Below are positions 1-7,111 of a stretch of DNA of 64,000 bases, in pieces. Origin of the DNA: G963665495 sp963677785. GTDB taxonomy: Bacteria > Desulfobacterota > Desulfovibrionia > Desulfovibrionales > Desulfovibrionaceae. Positions within the stretch are counted from its first letter, which is position 1. The number at the start of each line of letters is the position of its first letter. Below the pieces are notes generated by a model, which was given only the letters and a program-made list of their open reading frames with translations, did no database searches and had not been told where the DNA came from. A program made the translations under genes and the position numbers. The stretch covers positions 434,001 to 498,000 of the forward strand of contig CAXXDH010000002.1 of the NCBI GenBank assembly GCA_963677785.2. The letters are read 5' to 3'.

Positions 1-128
1 CAGTCTGTCGATATTATAACCAGTCTCACGTTTATTTCATTCTTTTTGTGGATCTCTTTCAATTCACTAAATGATGATTTGAAAGGTTAAAATAATAAAT
101 AACTGCAATGCTGAAGAGGTAGACTCTG

Positions 129-2654
129 ATGAATGTAAAAACAAAGCTTTTTATGATGGTTGGATTACCAGTCTTGGCTTTGGCTCTTCTTATGGTTTAT
201 GGGTCTAATAATTTTAGAGATCTTACAAATTTTATGAACAGAAATAGTTCTCTTCAAAATGAAAAGACTATTATTCTTGATGGATACCATGATATTACGC
301 AAGCCTATATTGCTTCAGTTAATGCGTTGTCTACTGAAACAGTTGATACGCTTCAGCAATTCATGGACACTAATGCAAAAAGTACCAATCAAGCTCTTGC
401 AAAGATACAAGAAGTAGCAGCAAATTCTTCAAACCAGATGAAAACGGATCTCAATTCGTTGTCAAAACAAATTGAGAATTGGAACAAAACCAATGAGGCT
501 TTTTTCGCCTTGGCAACGGGTACGATGGACGCGAATCTTGAACGGGAGAAGGGAGAGCTTAAGGCAAAAGAAGCTTTTACCAATATGCGGAAAACAACTG
601 AACAGTTGCGCTTGTTGATTTCCAAGAAGCTTGAAGACCCGACAATTGATGCCGAACGACGGATGAAATTGAAGGATGCGCTTTTCAATGTTCTGCAAGG
701 AGACAGAAGCGCCTATCAAGCCTTTGTGACGTATCTTGAAGTCCTGGCCACTTCCAATGTGCAGCAGGCCAACGAGCTGGCAAAGGTTTTTGATGCAAAG
801 TTCAAGGAAGCCAAAGAGCTGCTTATTCAGGGCGTGCATCCGTTGGGCAAGGATGGGGATAAGTTGAAAATAGATTTCGCCCTCATGTTTCAGGTTTGGA
901 GCAGTTCCAGCAAAAAGACAATAGCATTGCACACTGCCAACATGGAAAAGAATCAGTTGCGCATATCAGATTTCGACAAGGCACAGTCAGAGTTTTTTGC
1001 TTTGCAGAATAGTATAAAATTGCTGGATAAAGCCGAAACTGAGCGGGTGGATGGGCAGCTTGTCAAGATGAATGCTTCGATAGAGGATTTTACGAGGGTG
1101 TATAATGCTGCCGCCATTAGCTGTATTGTTATTTCTGTCATTATTACATTGCTTTTTGCACGTAATATAACTGCTCCATTGAAGAAGACGGTTTCTTTTG
1201 CAAAATCTATTGCTGATGGTGATTTCACTGCTACACTCAATATTAGTCAGAAAGATGAAGTCGGTCAGGTTGCCAGAGCTGTGCAACGGATTCCGGAAAC
1301 ACTTAACCGCTTGCAAGACAAGTTGAATACAATGACTGGAACCATCGATGCCGGTCACTTGCGTCACAGGGAAGATGCCTCCGAGTTTCAAGGCGCGTAT
1401 CAGAATTTGATGCACAATGTGAACACGGTCGCAGACGTTTTCACTGGAATTCTTGATACCGTGCCCATGCCGCTGCTTGCATTGGATCATGAGTATACAA
1501 TTTTGTTCATGAACAAATTCGGTGCTGAACTGGACAACGAAAAACCGGAAAGGATTGCAGGGAAAAAGTGTTTCAATATTTTCAACACATCGGATTGCAA
1601 TACGGATAATTGTGCATGCAGGCGGGCAATGGCATCCAAGGCTATCCAATCCTCCGAGACGGATGCGCATCCGCAGGCGGGAGATCTGGAGATAAAATAC
1701 ATAGGCGCGCCCAACTACATGCGTGATGGTACGCTGGCCGGCGCTTTTGAAATGATCATTGATCAGACGGATGCCGTACGTTCTCACACAAAAATGATAG
1801 AAGTGGCGGGGAAAGCCGCTGAAATAGCCGAACGTCTTTCTTCGGCCAGTGATGAGATTTCCGCCCAGGTGGAGGAGTCCAGCAAAGGGGCTGAGGTGCA
1901 ACGCGATCGTTCGACTGAAACCGCCAGCGCCATGGAGGAGATGAACGCGACGGTCCTTGAGGTGGCGCAAAATGCCTCCGATGCGGCGGGCAGCGCTGAA
2001 GAGGCGAGGCTCAAAGCCATGGAAGGCTCCGGTATTGTCAAGAAAGTTGTTGAGGCCATTTCCCTGGTCCAGGACCAGGCAATGGGGCTGCAGCAAAACA
2101 TGTCCGTCCTGGGGGAACAGGCTCAGGATATCGGGCGAATCATGAATGTTATTTCTGATATTGCCGACCAGACCAATCTGTTGGCACTGAATGCCGCCAT
2201 TGAAGCCGCCAGGGCAGGCGAAGCAGGGCGGGGATTTGCTGTGGTCGCTGATGAGGTTCGCAAGCTTGCGGAAAAAACCATGCAGGCCACAGTCGAAGTG
2301 GAAAAAGCCATTTCCAATATTCAAAACGGCGCGCAGCAAAATGTCGCTGGAACGGAAAAAGCCGTTGAGGCTGTCACCGAAAGTACGGAACTGGCCGGAG
2401 CCGCGGGTAATTCGTTGAGTGAGATCTTGCAGATGTCGGATACGACAGCGGACCAGGTCCGGAACATTGCGACTGCGGCCGAGCAGCAGTCCTCCACGGC
2501 TGACGAGATCGCTCGCTCAACAGATCAGATCCACCGTATCTCCACGGAAACGGCTGACGCCATGGCCCAGTCGGCACAGGCGGTTTACGAGTTGGCCCAG
2601 CTTGCAGGGGGGCTGCGTACGATCATTGATGAACTGCAAGGCAAGAACGACTAA
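129..2654 (+). CDS. Methyl-accepting chemotaxis protein with PAS domain
   Basis: An 841-residue transmembrane chemoreceptor that should relay ligand or redox state to the CheA/CheW array. TM1 is near residues 8-27 and TM2 near 327-345, bracketing a helical sensor region of about 300 residues. HAMP follows (about 345-400), then a PAS domain (about 425-545) with the Cys-rich segment CNTDNCACRRA. The cytoplasmic signalling hairpin covers about 560-835, and its tip carries EAARAGEAGRGFAVVADEVR (about residues 691-710). No C-terminal CheR/CheB-tethering pentapeptide is visible. A GAAGAGG ribosome site lies about 9 nt before the ATG. The gene is monocistronic and ends at a strong terminator. PAS receptors of this kind are common in sulfate reducers and may sense redox or a cofactor; the ligand cannot be inferred. 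Confidence 0.96.
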   Translation: MNVKTKLFMMVGLPVLALALLMVYGSNNFRDLTNFMNRNSSLQNEKTIILDGYHDITQAYIASVNALSTETVDTLQQFMDTNAKSTNQALAKIQEVAANSSNQMKTDLNSLSKQIENWNKTNEAFFALATGTMDANLEREKGELKAKEAFTNMRKTTEQLRLLISKKLEDPTIDAERRMKLKDALFNVLQGDRSAYQAFVTYLEVLATSNVQQANELAKVFDAKFKEAKELLIQGVHPLGKDGDKLKIDFALMFQVWSSSSKKTIALHTANMEKNQLRISDFDKAQSEFFALQNSIKLLDKAETERVDGQLVKMNASIEDFTRVYNAAAISCIVISVIITLLFARNITAPLKKTVSFAKSIADGDFTATLNISQKDEVGQVARAVQRIPETLNRLQDKLNTMTGTIDAGHLRHREDASEFQGAYQNLMHNVNTVADVFTGILDTVPMPLLALDHEYTILFMNKFGAELDNEKPERIAGKKCFNIFNTSDCNTDNCACRRAMASKAIQSSETDAHPQAGDLEIKYIGAPNYMRDGTLAGAFEMIIDQTDAVRSHTKMIEVAGKAAEIAERLSSASDEISAQVEESSKGAEVQRDRSTETASAMEEMNATVLEVAQNASDAAGSAEEARLKAMEGSGIVKKVVEAISLVQDQAMGLQQNMSVLGEQAQDIGRIMNVISDIADQTNLLALNAAIEAARAGEAGRGFAVVADEVRKLAEKTMQATVEVEKAISNIQNGAQQNVAGTEKAVEAVTESTELAGAAGNSLSEILQMSDTTADQVRNIATAAEQQSSTADEIARSTDQIHRISTETADAMAQSAQAVYELAQLAGGLRTIIDELQGKND

Positions 2655-2668
2655 ATAATCTGCGTGCA

Positions 2669-2707
2669 AAAAAACAACCGCGTATTTTTTATACGCGGTT
2701 GTTTTTT
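2669..2707. terminator. Bidirectional Rho-independent terminator
   Basis: A 16-bp stem (AAAAAACAACCGCGTA paired with TACGCGGTTGTTTTTT) has a short T-rich loop. The A-run and T-run flanks make it usable in both directions, so it closes the chemoreceptor gene and the convergent nitroreductase gene. Confidence 0.9.
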
Positions 2708-2718
2708 GAATCGTGCTG

Positions 2719-3228
2719 CTACCAGGATTCTTTATGTACCCGTTCCGGGTTGTAGCGGCTTTTTGAGGAAGGCAGTGAGGCCGGTTGGCCGATAACGATC
2801 AGGGCCAGCGGGATGACATGTCCGGGCAGCTGAAACATTTTGGACGCGCCGGCGATTCTGTCCTCCAGCGGATAAATCCCTGTCCAGACAGCGCCGAGTC
2901 CGAGCCCATGGACGGCCAGCAGGATGTTTTGGACGGCCGCGGAGCAATCCTGCACCCAATAGCCTTTGTATTTTTCCAGCGAGAGATCACCGCAAACCAG
3001 CACGGCCACGGGCGCGTTGGCGGCCATGGCAGCGTACTGGTTGAAGTCCTTGACTTTTGCAAGCGTCTCCTTGTCGCGGATGACCACGAACTGCCAGGGC
3101 TGCGCATTGCCCGCGCTGGGGGCCATCATGCCTGCTTCGAGAATCTGCTGCATTTGTTCGTCGCTGACGTCCTGATCCGTGTACTTGCGTACACTACGCC
3201 GGGTCAGCATTGCTTCAAAAACATCCAT
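2719..3228 (-). CDS. Nitroreductase family protein (FMN-dependent oxidoreductase)
   Basis: A 169-residue compact nitroreductase, predicted cytoplasmic, using NAD(P)H and FMN to reduce nitro compounds, quinones or related substrates. The N-terminus reads MDVFEAMLTRRSVRKYTDQD, the family's FMN-phosphate-binding Arg-Ser-x-Arg region. MAPSAGNAQPWQFVVI (about residues 34-49) is the second FMN motif, and the C-terminal part has the expected GLGAVWTGIYP segment. The start has a good AGGAG site. It lies 35 bp downstream of the iron-sulfur flavoprotein gene on the same strand, so the two probably form one transcript, divergent from the HxlR regulator. That arrangement is typical of inducible redox or electrophile-response pairs. 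Confidence 0.93.
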   Translation of the reverse strand: MDVFEAMLTRRSVRKYTDQDVSDEQMQQILEAGMMAPSAGNAQPWQFVVIRDKETLAKVKDFNQYAAMAANAPVAVLVCGDLSLEKYKGYWVQDCSAAVQNILLAVHGLGLGAVWTGIYPLEDRIAGASKMFQLPGHVIPLALIVIGQPASLPSSKSRYNPERVHKESW

Positions 3229-3263
3229 ATCCTTTCTCCTTTTTGGCTGGTGTGGAAATTGCG

Positions 3264-3845
3264 TTAGGAATTGTTTTGGATGGCTTTTCCGAGCCAGTTG
3301 ATGTTTTCCGCCAGGTCGACCATGTTGCGCATGGCTTCTTCGTCCGTAGCGACATCTCCTTTGTCCAGACCGAATCCGAGGTTCCAGTAGATCGATCCCG
3401 GGACAACCATGCCGTTCATCAGAAACATGTGGTTGATGGAATCAAAAACATTGATGGAACCTCCCCGTCTGGCGACCGCCACGGCCGCTCCGATTTTGCG
3501 TCGCAGCTTCCCTCCATTGGCCAGGGCCACAAAACCCGTACGGTCGAGCAGGGCCTTCATTTCAGCGGTCATGTCGGCAAAGTAGGTGGGCGAGCCCATG
3601 ATAATGGCGTCCGCGGCAAAGATCTTGTCAAGGCAGTCATTAAGAATGTCATTGCTCACCGTACAATGCCCGTCTTTGTGTTCTATGCATTTGCAGCAGG
3701 CGCGGCAACCGGCGATTTTTTTTCCGCCAACCTGGACCAGTTCTGTCTCCCATCCGGCTGTTTTGAGTGTATCCAGGGCCTTTTGCAGCATAATTTCCGT
3801 ATTTCCGCCCTTTCTCGGGCTTCCGTTAAACGCGACAACTCGCAT
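3264..3845 (-). CDS. NADPH-dependent FMN reductase-like iron-sulfur flavoprotein
   Basis: A 193-residue flavodoxin-fold protein. It opens with MRVVAFNGSPRKGGNTEIML, the FMN phosphate-binding loop of the NADPH-dependent FMN reductase superfamily. Cysteines at 47, 50, 53 and 61 have CX2CX2CX7C spacing (an extra Cys is at 51), matching the compact cluster motif of archaeal/bacterial iron-sulfur flavoproteins, so a [4Fe-4S] cluster is likely. GSPTYFADMTAEMKALLDRT is the second flavin-contacting segment. The family passes electrons from ferredoxin or NAD(P)H to oxidants; the exact substrate is unknown. The start is set by a strong AGGAGG site. It is the first gene of an operon with the nitroreductase, and HxlR is divergent. 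Confidence 0.92.
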   Translation of the reverse strand: MRVVAFNGSPRKGGNTEIMLQKALDTLKTAGWETELVQVGGKKIAGCRACCKCIEHKDGHCTVSNDILNDCLDKIFAADAIIMGSPTYFADMTAEMKALLDRTGFVALANGGKLRRKIGAAVAVARRGGSINVFDSINHMFLMNGMVVPGSIYWNLGFGLDKGDVATDEEAMRNMVDLAENINWLGKAIQNNS

Positions 3846-3931
3846 TGCGATCCTCCTGAAGGTATATTTGTCTTACCAAAGAATGTGCGCTACTTTACCC
3901 CTGCAGACTTTTTTTGCAAGTACTGTTATTT

Positions 3932-3961
3932 TTGTCCAATACTAACAAAAAGTATAGTATT
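3932..3961 (+). promoter_or_regulatory. Promoter with palindromic operator before the HxlR gene
   Basis: TTGTCC (3932-3937) and TATAGT (3953-3958) are plausible -35/-10 hexamers 15 bp apart. The inverted repeat AATACTA (3938-3944) / TAGTATT (3955-3961) overlaps the spacer and -10, so it is a good candidate HxlR operator controlling both the regulator and the divergent flavoprotein operon. Confidence 0.5.
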
Positions 3962-3980
3962 AATGATTAAAGGGTATTAT

Positions 3981-4409
3981 ATGCAGAAAGCGTGTAAAAT
4001 GAAAGAACTGGAAGGGAAAAAGTACCACTGTTTTTTTGAGCTGACCTTGCAGGTTATCGGGGGGAAATGGAAGCCGATCATTTTGTACCACCTGGCCCTG
4101 GATCCGGTGCAACGGTTCAGTGATTTACGGCGCGGCATGTCTGAAATCACCGAGCGTATGTTGACGCGCCAGTTGCGGGAACTCGAGGCGGATAAAGTGG
4201 TGCACAGGGAAGTCTACCGCGAGGTGCCGCCCAGGGTTGAGTATTCGCTGACGGAAATGGGCAAAAGCCTGGTCCCCATTCTCAACAGCATGCGTGACTG
4301 GGGCGTGCAATACGAACGGGCCATTGGCGGCGAAGGGCTTTTTGACGGTGAGGATTACGAGTGTGCCGCCCCTGCGGAGGCAGTTTGCGTTGCTGCGGAG
4401 GAAGTGTAA
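3981..4409 (+). CDS. HxlR-family winged-helix transcriptional regulator
   Basis: A 142-residue HxlR/MarR-like regulator. The core motifs are LQVIGGKWKPIILYHLA (DNA-binding wing region), RFSDLRRGMSEITERMLTRQ and the C-terminal VEYSLTEMGKSLVPILNSM, all diagnostic for the HxlR family. The reading frame stays open far upstream, but the ATG at 3981 has an AAAGGG site at a sensible distance and gives the normal family length; an ATG at 3963 is an alternative. Cys residues near the N-terminus (KACKM and YHCFF) resemble the thiol switches of quinone- or aldehyde-sensing HxlR proteins. Divergence from the flavoprotein/nitroreductase operon suggests it controls that operon. It ends 4 bp from the convergent GH65 gene. 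Confidence 0.93.
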   Translation: MQKACKMKELEGKKYHCFFELTLQVIGGKWKPIILYHLALDPVQRFSDLRRGMSEITERMLTRQLRELEADKVVHREVYREVPPRVEYSLTEMGKSLVPILNSMRDWGVQYERAIGGEGLFDGEDYECAAPAEAVCVAAEEV

Positions 4410-4413
4410 GCTC

Positions 4414-6774
4414 TCAGATGGATGCAACGGCTGTTGGAGCTTCCTGGGTCAGTTCCAGTCGTTCGCCTTTGTGGCGAAAGCTCAGGTGTTCGCCCTGACG
4501 CAACGTATAGAGTGCCTGCTCCCGGGTGAGTGCGACTTCAAGAACGCAGCCGCGTATCTGGAGTTTGAAGCGCATCTGCTGCATGCCCGCCAGCGGCTTG
4601 GGATTGAAGGAGATGTGTCCGTCATCGTCACGCATGCCGGCAAAACCGTATACCATGACCATCCAGGTGGCGCCCATGGAGGCTATATGCAGGCCGTCCT
4701 GGGCGTTGCCGCTGACATCGCCCAGGTCCATAAGCGTCGCGTAGTAGGCGTAGGCGGCGGCTATTGGCGATTCGTCGATTTCCGCGGCAATGATGCTCTG
4801 GATGCCCACGGAAAGCGATGAATCCCCTGTGGTCAGTTTGTCGTAAAAGGCAAAATTGCGTTTTTTTTGTTCCGGAGAAAATTCCTTGCCGAGTAAAAAC
4901 ATGGCCAGCACCATATCGGCCTGTTTGATGACCTGGTGCCTATATATCACCAGCGGATGGTAGTGCAGCAGCAGAGGGAATTTTTCCGAAGGCAGGGCGT
5001 CCAGATCCCAGGGTTTTTTGTGCAGGAAATCCTCATCCTGCAAATGGATGCCGCGCGTCTCGTCATAGGGCACGTACATGGCTTTGGCTGCGCGCTCCCA
5101 GGCGTCTGGTTCGTTCTGTTCGAGGCCGGTTTTGTCCAGCAACGCCGCATAGGCGCCAGGAGCTTCGTTGCGCATTTCACGGACAACTTTTACCGCGTAC
5201 GACAGATTCTCCCTAGCCATCAGGTTGGTGAACAGGTTGTTGTCGACCACCGTGGTGTATTCGTCCGGACCGGTTACGCCGACAATACAAAACGCGCCGT
5301 TTTTCTCCTCCGAATAAAAACCGAGATCGGCCCACATCCGTGCGGTTTCAACCAGCATTTCCGCCCCGTACGTGTACAGGAATTCCTTGTCACCCGTGGC
5401 TGTCGCGTAGCGCTCCACGGCGTACATGATATCCGCGTTGATATGGTATTGGGCCGTGCCGGCCGCGTAATAGGCGCTGGCTTCGTGTCCGTTGATGGTG
5501 CGCCAAGGGAAGAGGCAGCCCTTTTGCGAGAGTTTTTTGGCTCGATTACGGGCCAGCTCCAGCATGCTGTGGCGGAAAATCAGTTGATTTCGAGCGATAC
5601 GCGGGTTGGTATAAGTCAGGAATGGCAAGACGTAGATTTCGCTGTCCCAGAAATAATGGCCCTCGTACGCCTGTCCTGTGAGGCCTTTGGCCGGGATGCC
5701 GACGCCTTCTGCCCTGGCCGACGCCTGGAACACCTGATAGATATTGAAACGCAGGGCTTGCAGAAATTCACCCGTGGTGACTTTTGCCACATCAGGGCGC
5801 GATTCCACCTGAATGTCGCTCTGTTCCCAGAAATCATCCAGATAGCGCCGCTGTTCCGCGATAAGCTTATCATGGCCCTGTTTGCGCGCTCGCTTCAGAG
5901 AGCGGTCGGCACGTTCGCACAGTTCTTCGGGCGAGGACTGGCGCGAACTGTGGTAGCTGATGTATTTGACAAGACTGATGGTGCTGCCGGGCCTGGCGTC
6001 ACAGGAGAAGACCATTTTGGCGCTCTGATTGCCAATGCTGACGTCCGTGTCGAGTGTCGAATCCGCTGTGATTTCATGATCCATGCCGCAGGCCAGAGAC
6101 ATGCGGCTGGATTGCGTACGAAAGCCGAGGTAAATCCGGTTGTCGTGATGGTCATGGAATTTTTGTTCCAAGCAGCTTCTGTCTATGGCCGAGGCATGCC
6201 TGGGATCGTCGCTTGTTGCCGGATCAGGCGGCGGTGCGATTTCGGAACTGATGACTACGGGCGCCCGTTCGTTGCGGAGCGTTACAGCGTATGTAACCAT
6301 GGCGATATGTCTGTGCTTGAAAGAGACCATGCGTGTGGATTTTACTTCCACCAGGATACCTGCCGGAGTCTCCCAGAGCAGATTGCGGTAAAGCAGTCCC
6401 CGCTGCATGTCCAGGGCGCGTTCAAAGTCAAGGAGGCTGGCAGTAGGAAGGAACAAGGGTTCGTCGTCCACAAAAAGACGGATTCTTCGGGCATCCGGTA
6501 GATTGAGCATTGTCTGGCCGGTTTTGGCGAACCCGTAAGCCTCTTCTCCGTATATGATGGGCCAGGTTTCATGAAATCCGTTGACGAATACACCGTTTTC
6601 CACACACGGGCGGCCTTCGTCAAAATTGCCCCGCAAGCCCAGATAGCCGTTGGAAATGGAAAAAACCGATTCCATGAGCCCCATCAATTGAGGGTGGAAA
6701 CGTTTTTCCACGTTGCGCCATTCGTCAGTGGGATAGATATAGCTGGGGGGAGTGATACGATTGCGGTGAATCAT
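4414..6774 (-). CDS. Glycoside hydrolase family 65 disaccharide phosphorylase
   Basis: A 786-residue GH65 enzyme, the usual length for maltose, trehalose or kojibiose phosphorylases, which cleave an alpha-glucosidic disaccharide with phosphate to give beta-glucose 1-phosphate. Order: N-terminal beta-sandwich domain (about 1-270), helical linker, (alpha/alpha)6 barrel (about 320-690) with GHYFWDSEIYVLPF and the catalytic-acid motif GVTGPDEYT (Glu near residue 505), then a small beta domain. The start at 6774 has an AGGA site; an upstream in-frame ATG at 6855 is less likely. Substrate specificity cannot be fixed from sequence. The usual companions (beta-phosphoglucomutase, sugar transporter) are absent, so it stands alone here. 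Confidence 0.93.
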   Translation of the reverse strand: MIHRNRITPPSYIYPTDEWRNVEKRFHPQLMGLMESVFSISNGYLGLRGNFDEGRPCVENGVFVNGFHETWPIIYGEEAYGFAKTGQTMLNLPDARRIRLFVDDEPLFLPTASLLDFERALDMQRGLLYRNLLWETPAGILVEVKSTRMVSFKHRHIAMVTYAVTLRNERAPVVISSEIAPPPDPATSDDPRHASAIDRSCLEQKFHDHHDNRIYLGFRTQSSRMSLACGMDHEITADSTLDTDVSIGNQSAKMVFSCDARPGSTISLVKYISYHSSRQSSPEELCERADRSLKRARKQGHDKLIAEQRRYLDDFWEQSDIQVESRPDVAKVTTGEFLQALRFNIYQVFQASARAEGVGIPAKGLTGQAYEGHYFWDSEIYVLPFLTYTNPRIARNQLIFRHSMLELARNRAKKLSQKGCLFPWRTINGHEASAYYAAGTAQYHINADIMYAVERYATATGDKEFLYTYGAEMLVETARMWADLGFYSEEKNGAFCIVGVTGPDEYTTVVDNNLFTNLMARENLSYAVKVVREMRNEAPGAYAALLDKTGLEQNEPDAWERAAKAMYVPYDETRGIHLQDEDFLHKKPWDLDALPSEKFPLLLHYHPLVIYRHQVIKQADMVLAMFLLGKEFSPEQKKRNFAFYDKLTTGDSSLSVGIQSIIAAEIDESPIAAAYAYYATLMDLGDVSGNAQDGLHIASMGATWMVMVYGFAGMRDDDGHISFNPKPLAGMQQMRFKLQIRGCVLEVALTREQALYTLRQGEHLSFRHKGERLELTQEAPTAVASI

Positions 6775-7111
6775 GGGCCGTCCTGTATTGGTGGTAAGGG
6801 CTTGGCATGCGACAAAACATGCTGGCGTATTTCGGGACTGGCAGAGTAATACCACGGGCGACGATTTCCTGCCACCCCGGGCGAAGGCAGGCGGAAAGGA
6901 AGATTTTGGGTGGCAAAGAGAAATGGGATAGGTATATTGCCGACGATTCGATGTGCCGCCAGGGGGTGATTATTGTAGATGCAATGGTTGCCGAGATATG
7001 GTAAAATAAAAGAAAACAACTAGTTCACCGGATTGTACCAGTTGAGATGGTCTCTGTTTTTGTAACTACATTTTTTTATCCGGATTCTTTTGAGTGAGGC
7101 AGGCGCACTAC
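6775..7111. other. Intergenic region between GH65 and hybrid kinase genes
   Basis: No gene is supported. It holds an 8-bp inverted repeat TGCCACCC (6870-6877) / GGGTGGCA (6908-6915) with a 30-nt loop and no T-run. The promoters of both divergent genes must lie here, but none is convincing. Confidence 0.5.

Noticed and set aside
987..2339. 450-residue minus-strand open frame opposite the chemoreceptor
   Set aside because: Full overlap with a clear chemoreceptor gene; the antisense product has no domain character and is rich in His/Cys/Pro typical of shadow frames.
4936..6501. 521-residue plus-strand frame opposite the GH65 gene
   Set aside because: Shadow frame; GH65 catalytic motifs are on the minus strand.
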